Assembly (NCBI GenBank): GCA_903837135.1
Contig: CAILTK010000079.1
Span: forward strand, 1-64,000
DNA from: an uncultured Caulobacterales bacterium
Lineage (GTDB): Bacteria; Pseudomonadota; Alphaproteobacteria; Caulobacterales; Caulobacteraceae
Direction of reading: 5' to 3'
DNA length: 64,000 bases
Part shown: positions 28,278 to 37,166 of the stretch, piece after piece
Layout: every line of letters begins with the position of its first letter
How positions within the stretch are numbered: position 1 is the stretch's first letter
Notes under the pieces: model-generated
Database searches by the model: none
Seen by the model: only the letters and a program-made list of their open reading frames with translations
Told to the model about the DNA's origin: nothing
Program-made: the position numbers and the translations under genes

Positions 28278-30137
28278 TCAACGGGCGATCGCATAGCCCT
28301 GCATGCCGCGAGGATTCGCCGCCGCACGCAGCAAGGGGCCCGCCGCACGGTCGAAGGCGCAGGCCGACAGGCGTCCCTGCGACCAGGGCTCGCCGACCTC
28401 GACCACATGGCCGCGCCGGCGAAGATCGGAGGCGGCCGACGCCGTGAACCGCCCTTCCAAAATCAGGCTGCCGGGCGAGAACTCCCGGGGCCAGAAGCTT
28501 CCGATCAGATGATCGGTATGGAAGGCGGGCGCATCGATCGCGCGCTGCAAGGGCTGTCGCTTCAGGACGTGGCGCAGGAACAGGAGCAGGGACCATTGTT
28601 CCTGCTGGTCCCCGCCGGGCGTTCCGAACGCCAGGTAGGCGGAGCCGTCGCGAAACGCCATCGAAGGCGAGAGCGTCGTCCTTGGGCGCTTGCCTGGCAG
28701 GAGCGAGTTCGGATGTCCGCGATGCAGCCAGAACATCTGCAGCCGCGTCCCCAGGGCGAAGCCCAGCGCCGGCACGACCGGGCTCGACTGCAACCATCCG
28801 CCCGACGGCGTGGCCGATACCGTGTTTCCCCAGCGGTCGACCACGTCGACATGGCAGGTGTCGCCCCGACCGACGGCGCCGGGTGTCGAAGGGCGCGGCG
28901 GCTCCTGGAACGACAGCGGCTGGAAGGTGGGCTCGCCGCCGCCCGGCGCGCTGCCGGGGCCGGACCCTGACGGGCGGACCAGGGGTGACTGGGGAGGAAG
29001 GTCGCCGATCGACCCCGGCCTCACGTCCAGCATGGCGGTTCCGCCGATCAGAGCGCGACGCTCATCGGCGTATGGCCGGCTCAGGAGCCGATCGAGGGGA
29101 ACGTCGGGGGTGTCCCCGTACCAGGCGTCGCGGTCGGCGAACGCCAGCTTCAGGGCCTCGGTGACCAGGTGGACGAACTCGGGCCCTTCATCATCGAGGG
29201 TCTCGAGATCGCAGCCCTGCAGGATGTTCAGGGCCTGCAGCATGGTCGGCCCCTGGCTCCAGGCGCCGCACTTGAACACGCGATGGTCCGCGAAGTCGAC
29301 ACTGACCGCACGTTCGAGCCCCGGTCGCCAGCCCGCCAGGTCGTCGCCGGTGAGCAAGCCGGCATGCCGACGTCCCGACACGTCCAGGGCCTGCGTCGTC
29401 GCGCAGAAACGCCCGATCTCATCGGCGACGCGTCCCTCGTACCAATAGGCGAGCGCCGCATCGATCTGTGCTTCGCGACCGCCCGCGGCGCTCTCGGCAT
29501 GCTGGACGATGTCCGCATACAGCGCGCCCAACACCGGATTGCGGAAGAGGTCGCCCGGTTCAGGGACGACCCCGTTCTTGAGGAAGGTCGCCGCGGACGT
29601 CGGCCACGAGTCGCGGAACAGGCTTTCCACCGACCGGATCGTCCGCACGGCGGAGCCCAGGATCGGATGACCCTGGACGGCGTAGCCGATCGCCGGCTCG
29701 AGCGCGGCCCGAAGCGAGATCGTGCCCCAGTCGCGCAGGAGCGTGAGCCACGCCCCGAAGGCGCCCGGGACGCAGGCGGCGAGCAGCCCCGTCCCGGGGA
29801 TCAGCTCCAGCCCCAGACGTTCGAAGGCCTCGATGGTCGCCGCACCCGGGGCGCCGCCTTGACCGCATATGACGGTCGGCGCGTCATCGTCGTGACGCGC
29901 CGCCAGGATCGGCGCGTCGCCGCCCGGCCCGTTCAGATGCGGCTCGACGATCTGCAGCACGAAGCCGACCGCCACCGCGGCGTCGAAGGCGTTGGCCCCG
30001 GTCTCGAGGATCTTCATGCCGACGGCGGACGCGATCCAGTGGGTGGACGCCACCGCCCCGAATGTCCCCGCCAGTTCAGGCCGGGTCGTGAAGCCCGCCG
30101 CGGCGCTGGCGGGCTTGTAGGGCTCCTTGTCCGTCAC
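28278..30137 (-). CDS. Gamma-glutamyltransferase family (Ntn-hydrolase)
   Basis: Autoprocessing Ntn-hydrolase of 619 residues. N-terminal domain: STHWIASAVGMKILETGANAFDAAVAVGFVLQIVEPHLNGPGGDAPI. The autocatalytic threonine is Thr427 in DTCHVDVVDRWGNTVSATPSGG, where the E. coli enzyme has TTHYSVVD. There is no signal peptide from the GTG start at 30137, so it is probably cytoplasmic, which is more like acylase/CapD-type or hydrolase relatives than periplasmic Ggt. The GTG overlaps the VOC gene's stop by 4 nt (GTGA). Substrate could be a gamma-glutamyl or other amide. Confidence 0.85.
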   Translation of the reverse strand: MTDKEPYKPASAAAGFTTRPELAGTFGAVASTHWIASAVGMKILETGANAFDAAVAVGFVLQIVEPHLNGPGGDAPILAARHDDDAPTVICGQGGAPGAATIEAFERLGLELIPGTGLLAACVPGAFGAWLTLLRDWGTISLRAALEPAIGYAVQGHPILGSAVRTIRSVESLFRDSWPTSAATFLKNGVVPEPGDLFRNPVLGALYADIVQHAESAAGGREAQIDAALAYWYEGRVADEIGRFCATTQALDVSGRRHAGLLTGDDLAGWRPGLERAVSVDFADHRVFKCGAWSQGPTMLQALNILQGCDLETLDDEGPEFVHLVTEALKLAFADRDAWYGDTPDVPLDRLLSRPYADERRALIGGTAMLDVRPGSIGDLPPQSPLVRPSGSGPGSAPGGGEPTFQPLSFQEPPRPSTPGAVGRGDTCHVDVVDRWGNTVSATPSGGWLQSSPVVPALGFALGTRLQMFWLHRGHPNSLLPGKRPRTTLSPSMAFRDGSAYLAFGTPGGDQQEQWSLLLFLRHVLKRQPLQRAIDAPAFHTDHLIGSFWPREFSPGSLILEGRFTASAASDLRRRGHVVEVGEPWSQGRLSACAFDRAAGPLLRAAANPRGMQGYAIAR

Positions 30138-30556
30138 TGTGCGCCCGCCGGCGCGTTCAGTTCCAGCACGTTGCCGGACGGATCGAGCAGGAAGGCCTGT
30201 CCGTCCACGTACTCGCTCAGGATGACATCGACCCCAAGACCTCGCAGCCGCTCGACGATCGGGCCGAGCGCCGAAACCTCGAACGCGGTGTGCGGCGCCA
30301 GCGGGGTGCGGTCGAGGCGGCGCGCGCGTGGCAGTTCGTCCGGATCGGGGGGGACAAGCAGGTGGATCTGCATGTCCCCGACCTGCAGCCACAGGCCGCC
30401 GATGGGCAGCTCGGGACGATCGCCGGCCTCCGTCAGGCCCAGCACGTCGGTGTAGAATGCGCGCGACTCGGCCTCGTCGCGGATGACCAGCGTGACATGC
30501 TGCACCCGGCCGGGCGTGGCCGCCCCGACGTCGTTCGCCACGGGTTCACTGTCCAT
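30134..30556 (-). CDS. VOC (glyoxalase/bleomycin-resistance) family protein
   Basis: Single vicinal-oxygen-chelate protein of 140 residues made of two beta-alpha-beta-beta-beta modules: VQHVTLVIRDEAESRAFYTDVLGL and APHTAFEVSALGPIVERLRGLGVDV, ending FLLDPSGNVLELNAP. Candidate metal ligands are His20, His65 and the Glu near the C-terminus. It is the middle gene of an operon, overlapping the hydrolase gene upstream (11 nt) and the gamma-glutamyltransferase downstream (4 nt). Function might be isomerase, lyase or dioxygenase; not decidable. Confidence 0.82.
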   Translation of the reverse strand: MDSEPVANDVGAATPGRVQHVTLVIRDEAESRAFYTDVLGLTEAGDRPELPIGGLWLQVGDMQIHLLVPPDPDELPRARRLDRTPLAPHTAFEVSALGPIVERLRGLGVDVILSEYVDGQAFLLDPSGNVLELNAPAGAQ

Positions 30557-31355
30557 CGAGGAAGTCTTTCAAATGGGACGCCAGGAGATCAGGCGCCTGG
30601 ATGGCGGCGAGGTGGCCGACCCCCGGAAGCGTGACCATGGTCGCGGTCGGCAGAGGGCGCTTGAATCCCGCCACGATGGACGGCGGCACGAGCTGGTCCT
30701 CCTCGCCCGCGATCAGGAGAACGGGCGCCGTGATCCTCGCCGGATCGATGGGCTTCACCTCCGCCAAGGCCCGCCGGCGTCGCGCTCTGGCCGTCTCCGT
30801 CGGCATGGTCTGAAGGTCCGCCAGCACCGCAACGATCTCGGGATGAGCGGCGGCGTAGGCGGGCGTCGTAAAGAGCTCGGCCATCAGCCGCGGCGCCGCA
30901 TCGCCCGACCGGCTCAGCGCCTCTCGTCGCTTCAGGACTTCGGGGTTCAGGGCGCCGAGCGTGGTGTCGCCGGGCCAGGTGAGGCCCAGCACCAGGCGCG
31001 CCACCCTCTCCGGCCAATGCACGGCCACGATCTGGGCCAGGAGCCCCCCCAGCGAAATGCCGAAAAAGACGGCGCGTTCGATCTCGAGGGCGTCGAGCAG
31101 CTTGACGGCGTCGGCCGCCACGTCCTCCAGAGCGTAGACGCTCGGTTCGGGTCCGGTGAAGCGGGTTTGGCCGCAGTCACGCTGGTCGAAGGATATCGCG
31201 CGACTGAATGCGGCCAACCTGTCCTGCAGCCGATCGTAGACACGATGATCGCCCTCGGCGCCGTGCAGCAGGACCACCGGCGGGCCTTCGCCGCCGATCC
31301 GGCAGGCGACCTCCAGCTGATCGATGCTTATGCGGGTCGGCGGAGTCTCAGGCAT
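30546..31355 (-). CDS. Alpha/beta hydrolase
   Basis: Alpha/beta-fold hydrolase of 269 residues. Oxyanion-hole HGAEG (VVLLHGAEGDH), nucleophile elbow GISLGG, acid in the IAGEEDQLVPP loop and His in GVGHLAAIQAPDLL are all visible. Cytoplasmic. First gene of the three-gene operon with the VOC protein and gamma-glutamyltransferase. Closest in pattern to 3-oxoadipate enol-lactonase and related esterases/C-C hydrolases, but these motifs are shared widely. Confidence 0.87.
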   Translation of the reverse strand: MPETPPTRISIDQLEVACRIGGEGPPVVLLHGAEGDHRVYDRLQDRLAAFSRAISFDQRDCGQTRFTGPEPSVYALEDVAADAVKLLDALEIERAVFFGISLGGLLAQIVAVHWPERVARLVLGLTWPGDTTLGALNPEVLKRREALSRSGDAAPRLMAELFTTPAYAAAHPEIVAVLADLQTMPTETARARRRRALAEVKPIDPARITAPVLLIAGEEDQLVPPSIVAGFKRPLPTATMVTLPGVGHLAAIQAPDLLASHLKDFLDGQ

Positions 31356-31570
31356 GACGCTACGCGCTCACTTCGCAAAGGCGACGATCCGGAATCGCCC
31401 CGTTCAAGACAGGCCCGCACCGCATCGCGAATTGATCCTTCCTCGTCACAGCCCAGGGCCGGCTCAGATTAGGTCGCCGCACCGCCCTCAATCCAACATC
31501 CAGTAATCATTGCGCAAATGCCCGAGCGGCATAGCTCGCCCGCAGCGACGCGGTTCCTCCGTCCGGCGCG

Positions 31571-31861
31571 CTAGGCCCCGGCCGGCGCGGAGGCGTAGAT
31601 TTCCAGCCGCTGGACCACCGCCTGAGCGACGATGGCCGAGATCACCAGCTGGGCCATGCCCGCGGCCAGTCCGCGCGCGCTGGCGTGCTCGACAAATCGG
31701 CTCGTCAGGGCTCGCAGGCGCTCGGGGTCGTACGGCGCATGCCCAAGTTCGCGCTTGGTGAGGCCGATCTGGCGGGAAAGCTCGAAACGATCGACGAGAA
31801 GGCCGACCAGGGCGTCGTCGACCTCGTCGATCGAGCGCATCAGCTCAGCGACGGAGTCCAT
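31571..31861 (-). CDS. Stand-alone AroQ-type chorismate mutase-like protein
   Basis: All-helical protein of 96 residues. The pattern LMRSIDEVDDALVGLLVDRFELSRQIGLTK followed by YDPERLRAL matches the AroQ chorismate mutase core, with the arginines and lysine that bind the carboxylates at the usual spacing. It begins 2 bp after the stop of an FAD monooxygenase, so both are made from one mRNA. Next to an aromatic hydroxylase it could convert chorismate/prephenate or act as an isochorismate-pyruvate lyase-like enzyme; the link is unexplained. Confidence 0.75.
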   Translation of the reverse strand: MDSVAELMRSIDEVDDALVGLLVDRFELSRQIGLTKRELGHAPYDPERLRALTSRFVEHASARGLAAGMAQLVISAIVAQAVVQRLEIYASAPAGA

Positions 31862-31863
31862 CC

Positions 31864-33465
31864 CTAGCGCCTCAGGACGGTGTTGATCACCTGCTCCAGC
31901 TCCACGGCAGGATCGGCGGGCAGCCAGCCGATACGCCAGGCCGTGACCCCGTCCGGCCGCACCAGCGCCGCGCCTCTCGGCCCGATGTGCACGCCTTCCC
32001 GCAGGCCGGCGTCCTCCAGCGCGAACACCGGCAGCTTGATCGAGAGGCTTTCGGCGGCCGTCGCGGCGGCCCGCCGCCACACCTCGCCGTCGGCTCCGAC
32101 CACGAGCACCAGGCTGTCGTCGAACAGATCGAGGGTGGTGCGGGTATGGGCGTCATCCAGCCAGATATGCGGGAAGCGGCTGCCCGGACGATCGGTCGGC
32201 TCGTAGAACCGGGGTGATTCCGGCGGGCGGGTCGTCCCGTCCGCGATCAGCGCCCCGTCGTCGTAGACGAAGCCGAGGACGTGTCCGCTGCTGTGAATGT
32301 GGTTGTTGAGATCCTTGATCCAGAACGCGATCCGGTCCGGATCCAGGCTCTTGTGGGCGGCGCGCACATAAGGGTACCGGGCGTAATTCTTGAACGCCAT
32401 CTCCGCGTTGGCGAACGCGCGGGGCTGGCGCTCAGCCTCGTAGGTGTCCAGGAGTGCGGGCCCGGCTTCGCCCCGCAGCACGAAGGCGAGCTTCCAGGCG
32501 AGGTTATGGGCGTCCTCGATACCCGAGTTCATGCCATGGCCCCCGTTCGGCGGGAAGCGGTGGGCCGCGTCTCCGGCCAGGAAGAACCGGCCGTTGCGGA
32601 ATTTCAACGCGACGCGGCGGGTGACGCGCCAGGTCGATTCGTTGATCACGGCGATCGGCAGGTGCGGGGCCCGAAGGACAGTGCGGATGAAGGAGACGGT
32701 TTCGTCCTCGGTCATCGGCCGTTCCCGCTCGTCCTTTTCCCGACCGATCGGTCGCAGCATGAGCCACCGATCCGCGCCGTTGGTGTTCAGGATATGGATG
32801 GGGTCGCGCTCGTCGTCGATCCGGTTGACCAGCACACCGCCGTCGCGGGCGCAGGGGTATGAACTCAGGTCCGCCTTGAAATAGGTGTTCAGCATGACCG
32901 CCTGGATCGGCACCCGCTCGTATTCGATGCCGGCGGCTTTCGCGGCGACGCCGGCCCCGCCGTCGCAGCCCACGACAAAGTCGCTGCGCCAGGAGAGGAT
33001 TTCGCCGGTCTTGAGGTCGCGCGCCTGGATGACCACGCCGCTCTCGTCCTCCACGGCGCCGATGAATTCAGTCCTCCAGCACACCTCGGCGTTCGGCTGG
33101 CCCGCGACCGCCCAGGCGAGGCTTTCCTCGACCACGTCCTGGGACACTATGCTCTTACGGGCCGGGCCATGGTCGTTCCTGGGCTCCGCCTCGGTGCGCG
33201 CCAGCTCGTGGTCCAGACCGTCGAGCAGGACGAAGTTGTCGGATCCGTCCGGCAGGCCGCCGCTGCGGATACGATCCTCGATCCCGAACTGACGGAAGAT
33301 CTCCATCGCGCGCGCCCAGACGCCGCGCGCCTTGGGGTGGGTGGTCGTGGTTTCGCTTATTTCGAGGACTCGAGATCGCACGCCTTGCCTTGCCAAGGAC
33401 AGGGCCAGCGCCAAGCCCACCGGGCCCCCGCCAATTATAGTGACCGGAACGTTCTTGGAGGCCAT
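31864..33465 (-). CDS. FAD-dependent aromatic monooxygenase (MhpA/PheA-type)
   Basis: Flavoprotein hydroxylase of 533 residues. The N-terminal FAD motif VTIIGGGPVGLALALSLARQG (8-28), DFVVGCDGGAGVAAKAAGI, and GRFFLAGDAAHRFPPNGGHGMNSGIEDAHNLAWKL identify the class A hydroxylases; the extra C-terminal thioredoxin-like domain (about 400-533) places it with the phenol / 3-(3-hydroxyphenyl)propionate hydroxylases. Cofactor NAD(P)H expected. A dyad lies 26 bp upstream. Likely ortho-hydroxylates a phenolic acid. Forms a pair with the chorismate-mutase-like gene. Confidence 0.87.
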   Translation of the reverse strand: MASKNVPVTIIGGGPVGLALALSLARQGVRSRVLEISETTTTHPKARGVWARAMEIFRQFGIEDRIRSGGLPDGSDNFVLLDGLDHELARTEAEPRNDHGPARKSIVSQDVVEESLAWAVAGQPNAEVCWRTEFIGAVEDESGVVIQARDLKTGEILSWRSDFVVGCDGGAGVAAKAAGIEYERVPIQAVMLNTYFKADLSSYPCARDGGVLVNRIDDERDPIHILNTNGADRWLMLRPIGREKDERERPMTEDETVSFIRTVLRAPHLPIAVINESTWRVTRRVALKFRNGRFFLAGDAAHRFPPNGGHGMNSGIEDAHNLAWKLAFVLRGEAGPALLDTYEAERQPRAFANAEMAFKNYARYPYVRAAHKSLDPDRIAFWIKDLNNHIHSSGHVLGFVYDDGALIADGTTRPPESPRFYEPTDRPGSRFPHIWLDDAHTRTTLDLFDDSLVLVVGADGEVWRRAAATAAESLSIKLPVFALEDAGLREGVHIGPRGAALVRPDGVTAWRIGWLPADPAVELEQVINTVLRR

Positions 33466-33490
33466 GTCAAAAATCCCGACAACAGAATTT

Positions 33491-33506
33491 GCGAACTATA
33501 GTTTGC
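33491..33506. promoter_or_regulatory. Dyad upstream of the FAD monooxygenase gene
   Basis: GCGAACTATAGTTTGC, a 16-bp palindrome with one mismatched pair, 26 bp upstream of the monooxygenase start and extending into TTTGCG repeats on both sides. Candidate operator; the regulator is not identified, though a LysR gene ends 90 bp away. Confidence 0.5.
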
Positions 33507-33595
33507 GATATCGGCAGCGCGCCGCCCAACACAGACTTGTCATAGCGGGAATGCTTGGCCGGCATGGGATGCGCCGGCGGCGGGCGCCGCCCGGG

Positions 33596-34648
33596 CTAAC
33601 CGGTCCTGTACTCGCCGTGGGCTTCGCCTCCGGCCGGAGCCCCCCCGAGCGGCGATCCCCCGAGCGTACGCGCCGAAAACTGCCGCATGAGATGGGGCGC
33701 GATGTCGACGATCGGGGCCTCCACCGCATCACGGCCGTCGAATCGCGCCGTGGGCCACATCCCGCCGTCGGCGAGGTCGCGAACGTGATCCACAAGCATC
33801 TGCGTCAGCCGCCGCACCGCCGCCGATCCGACGCGATCGAACGAGGTGGCCACAACCCATGAGGCCTGCAGGTCGCGGATGGGAACCGCGGCAAGGTCGC
33901 GCCGGTCGTTCGGCAGAACGCCGCTGGGCACGATACCGAGGCCGGCGCCGCCCAAAACCAGATCCAGCACCAGCGATCCTGTATTGACCTCGCAACGCAC
34001 CTTGGGGATCGCCGCGACGTGGGAAAACGCTTCGTCGAGATAGGTGCGCAGGGTGTCCGGATAGCCGCACAGGATCAGCGGCAGATCGACGAGATCATTG
34101 ACGCCGACCGAGTCGCCGAATTGCTCGGCCATGTCCGCCGGGCAAATCAGGCAGAAGTTCAAGGTCAGCAAAGGCTCATAGTGCACGCCGCGCGCCAGCG
34201 CGTTGGTGGAGATGACCGCCACATCGACCTGTCCGCTGGCGACCCCGTCGCGAAGCGGCGCGCTCGCATTCTGGAGCACCATCAGTTCGGCGTCGGGAAA
34301 GCGCTTCACGAACGCCGCCGCCACGGGCGCTGTCAGGATGGACTGCATGGACGCGGGCGCGCCCAGCGAGACGAGGCCATGCGGAACGTTCATGTCGGCG
34401 GCCATCTCGTCGGTCAGCCGCCGCATGTCCTGGAAGATGGTCTTGACGTGCTTGTAGAACAGCACGCCCGCATCGGTCAGCGTCACGCCGCCGCTGTGAC
34501 GCACGAACAGGGACTGGCCGAGTTCCTGCTCGAGCTTGGCGATCGAACGGCTCAGCGCAGGCTGGGCGACGCGAAGATAGTGGCTGCCGCCGACGAAGCT
34601 GCGCGCGTCCGACACGGCCTTGAAGTAGCGGAGCTGCCTCAGTTCCAT
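33596..34648 (-). CDS. LysR-family transcriptional regulator
   Basis: LysR regulator of 350 residues, longer than the usual 300 because of a 45-residue C-terminal tail. The HTH (MELRQLRYFKAVSDARSFVGGSHYLRVAQPALSRSIAKLEQELG) is followed by the periplasmic-binding-protein-like domain from about residue 90. Start ATG 34648. It lies upstream, on the same strand, of the FAD monooxygenase operon (131 bp from its stop to that start), and opposite a tetR/transporter pair; either could be its target. Confidence 0.88.
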   Translation of the reverse strand: MELRQLRYFKAVSDARSFVGGSHYLRVAQPALSRSIAKLEQELGQSLFVRHSGGVTLTDAGVLFYKHVKTIFQDMRRLTDEMAADMNVPHGLVSLGAPASMQSILTAPVAAAFVKRFPDAELMVLQNASAPLRDGVASGQVDVAVISTNALARGVHYEPLLTLNFCLICPADMAEQFGDSVGVNDLVDLPLILCGYPDTLRTYLDEAFSHVAAIPKVRCEVNTGSLVLDLVLGGAGLGIVPSGVLPNDRRDLAAVPIRDLQASWVVATSFDRVGSAAVRRLTQMLVDHVRDLADGGMWPTARFDGRDAVEAPIVDIAPHLMRQFSARTLGGSPLGGAPAGGEAHGEYRTG

Positions 34649-34745
34649 CTTCGCCCTCCGTTGCCGAACACCGTGGCGCGGACCGCACCTTTCGGCGCGG
34701 GCCAAAGACGACGCTAGCGACTCGGCCGCGCCCCGTCCAGCGCAA

Positions 34746-34882
34746 CATACTTGAAAGTAATATTATTTTTCAGTATTCTCTACACGCCGACCCCGCGGAT
34801 ACGCCCATCTCTGCCTGCTAATTAACCCAGCACGCCGCCAGAACCGGCAAGACCATCAAAGTACGACCTACTGAAAAGTATG
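34746..34882. promoter_or_regulatory. Split inverted repeat in the LysR/TetR divergent region
   Basis: The 319-bp gap contains TACTGAAAAGTATG (34869-34882) and, about 120 bp away, its inverse broken in two: CATACTT (34746-34752) and TTTTCAGTA (34767-34775), separated by an AT-rich AAAGTAATATTATT. The paired half-sites around two divergent starts suggest a looping or dual-site operator. The rest of the gap (34783-34868) shows nothing else. Confidence 0.5.
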
Positions 34883-34967
34883 TTTAGTGCGGGTTGCACG
34901 GCCGGATGGCCGTCGCTAAGAGGAGGCTGGGCGGCCTGGTCCGCTCCGAGGAGACGGAACGAGACGT

Positions 34968-35642
34968 ATGGACAGGCTGCAGGACAAGGTCGCAGCGCGC
35001 GTTCGGCCTGGCGAGCGTCCAGGCAAACCCAAGGGGCCGAGCCGCGCCGACCGGACCCGGGCGAAGCTGATCGACGCGGCGATCGACGAGTTCGCCGCTT
35101 TCGGATTCCATGAGGCGAAGATCAGCGGAATCGTCGCCCGCGCCGGCCTGACCCAGCCGACCTTTTACCTCTATTTCAAGACCAAGGAAGCGGTCCACGA
35201 GCACCTCGTGCGCCGCGTGCACGACGAACTGAACCATGTGATCGAACATGCCCGCCTTCCCGCCTCGGTCCCGGCGGTCGATGTCCGCGAGAAGATGAGA
35301 ACGGCCATTCAGGCCTTCCTGCAGTACTTCTCGGACAACCCGAAGCTGGCGTCGATCGGCTATTTTTCCGATGGCGCCTCGCAGGTTATCCGCGACGAGG
35401 TCGTGGCCCTCGTTTCGCGCAATATCGCGTTTGAACAGGGCGCCGGCTACTTCCGCCGCGACCTCGATCCGGTCTTCGTCTCGCAGTGCTACAACGGCAG
35501 CCTCGAACGGCTGATCAAGATCTACCTCCTGAGCGGGCAATACAGCGCCTACGAGCTTTCCGAGAAGGTCGCCGACGTCTACATTCGTGGTTTCCTGCCG
35601 CCGGAACTGAGCGCCGCGCCGGGCCCTGGGGGACAGGCCTGA
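34968..35642 (+). CDS. TetR-family regulator
   Basis: Repressor of 224 residues with a basic N-terminal arm (1-30). HTH: TRAKLIDAAIDEFAAFGFHEAKISGIVARAGLTQPTFYLYFKTKEAVHEHL (about 31-81). The ligand domain follows. Its TGA stop overlaps the ATG of a bile-acid-symporter-like gene by one base (TGATG), so transporter and regulator are coupled and the TetR protein presumably senses the transported solute. Confidence 0.88.
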   Translation: MDRLQDKVAARVRPGERPGKPKGPSRADRTRAKLIDAAIDEFAAFGFHEAKISGIVARAGLTQPTFYLYFKTKEAVHEHLVRRVHDELNHVIEHARLPASVPAVDVREKMRTAIQAFLQYFSDNPKLASIGYFSDGASQVIRDEVVALVSRNIAFEQGAGYFRRDLDPVFVSQCYNGSLERLIKIYLLSGQYSAYELSEKVADVYIRGFLPPELSAAPGPGGQA

Positions 35643-36655
35643 TGAAACTCAAGATCGACGGCTTTCTGCTGACGCTCGTCGCGACGGTCGTCCTCGCCAG
35701 CATCCTGCCGGTGCGCGGCGCCTGGGCCCATCCCGCGAACATCGTGACCGACATCGCCATCGCGGTGCTGTTCTTCCTGCACGGGGCCAAGCTTTCGCGG
35801 CAAGCGGTGATGGATGGCCTCGGCGCCTGGCGCATACATCTGTCCGTCCTGGCCGCGACGTTCGTGCTGTTCCCGGTCCTGGGCCTGATCGCGCGCGCCG
35901 CGACGGCCCCCTGGTTGAACCCCGCCATCGGCGCGGGCGTCCTGCTGCTTTGCCTGATGCCGTCGACCGTGCAGTCCTCCATCGCCTTCACATCCTTGGC
36001 GCGCGGAAACGTACCCGCGGCCGTGTGCAGCGCGTCGGCGTCCAATCTTCTGGGCATGTTCCTGACGCCCCTCCTGGCCAGCTTGCTACTGTCGTCAAGC
36101 GGCGGCGGCTTCTCCTGGAGTGCGTTGGTCAAGATCGCCCTGCAGCTGCTTCTGCCCTTTGTCCTCGGCCACCTTCTACGCCCGCGGCTCCTGCCCTGGC
36201 TCGAGCGTGACAAGGCCATTCTGGCCAAGGTCGACCGCAGCGTCATCCTGCTCGTGGTCTACACCGCGTTCAGCGCCGCGGTGGTCGAGGGACTGTGGAA
36301 GCGGTATTCGGTCAGCGACCTCGGCTGGACCCTGGCGATCGACGCGATCATCCTCGCCCTCGCGCTGGTCGCAACCACCCTGGGCGCGCGGGCGCTCGGC
36401 TTTTCCGTCGCCGACGAGGTGGTGGTGGTGTTCTGCGGCTCCAAGAAGAGCCTGGCGTCCGGTGTGCCGATGGCCGGCGCCCTGTTCCCGCCGGCGATGG
36501 TGGGACCGATGATCCTGCCCCTCATGCTGTTCCACCAGCTGCAGCTGATGGTCTGCGCCGTCCTGGCCCAACGCTACGCGGCGGCGGCCGATCGCCGGGA
36601 CGCCAAAGCCCTCGCGGTCGGCGGCGCCCAGCCCCTGGCAGCCGACCTCGGATAG
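35642..36655 (+). CDS. Bile acid:sodium symporter-like (SBF-like) transporter
   Basis: Integral membrane protein of 337 residues with about ten helices. Typical blocks: GFLLTLVATVVLASILPVRG at the start, VLFFLHGAKLSRQAVMDGLGAWR, LLCLMPSTVQSSIAFTSLARGNVPAAVCSASASNLLGMFLTPLLA and VVVFCGSKKSLASGVPMAGALFP, matching the YfeH/SBF-like group. The PSTVQSS and GSKKSLA crossover loops are the expected ion/substrate sites. Possible uptake or export of an organic anion. Co-translated with the upstream TetR. Confidence 0.9.
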   Translation: MKLKIDGFLLTLVATVVLASILPVRGAWAHPANIVTDIAIAVLFFLHGAKLSRQAVMDGLGAWRIHLSVLAATFVLFPVLGLIARAATAPWLNPAIGAGVLLLCLMPSTVQSSIAFTSLARGNVPAAVCSASASNLLGMFLTPLLASLLLSSSGGGFSWSALVKIALQLLLPFVLGHLLRPRLLPWLERDKAILAKVDRSVILLVVYTAFSAAVVEGLWKRYSVSDLGWTLAIDAIILALALVATTLGARALGFSVADEVVVVFCGSKKSLASGVPMAGALFPPAMVGPMILPLMLFHQLQLMVCAVLAQRYAAAADRRDAKALAVGGAQPLAADLG

Positions 36656-36805
36656 ACGGCCCCGTCGAGACGGTCGACCGGCGCTGCAGCGACGCCGGCG
36701 TCTCCAGCCTCGTCATCCGGACGAAGGGGTGTGCGGAGAGGCGCCCCCTCCCCCGGCCCTCCACACGACCCTGCCGCCCGGGCGGTCTTTTCACCGGAGA
36801 TCCCT

Positions 36806-36988
36806 ATGCCGCGCCCGATCGGCCTCGTGTCAGCGAAGCTCCTGACCCTCAAGGTCGGTCAATCCCATTTCGTGAATTTGAGACGGCCGGACCAGGCCAT
36901 CCGCGTCGCCAAGAAGCATGCTCCGGCTGAGGCGGCCTGGACCGTGGAATCGGTCGACGGAGGAAAGATCGTGACCCGCACCCGCTGA
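36806..36988 (+). CDS. Small hypothetical protein (60 residues)
   Basis: Basic 60-residue frame with a GGAGA ribosome site 5 nt before ATG. The sequence is VGQSHFVNLRRPDQAIRVAKKHAP followed by AAWTVESVDGGKIVTRTR: a helix between two beta strands, a layout seen in small DNA- or RNA-binding hypothetical proteins. It follows the transporter after 150 bp. I do not recognise a family with certainty. Confidence 0.5.
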   Translation: MPRPIGLVSAKLLTLKVGQSHFVNLRRPDQAIRVAKKHAPAEAAWTVESVDGGKIVTRTR

Positions 36989-37166
36989 GCCTCAACGCTC
37001 GTCCTTTTCGACGCGAAAGTCTTGGATGGCCGGGCGCGTTATTGGTCGATACCGGAAAATCATCGGGTCTATGTGCATCAGGTTTTGGATAACACTTGAA
37101 ATCTCCCCGATACGGACGGAGCGGCCTGATCATCGAGGCGACGGCGCCCCGATCGCAGAGGACACC

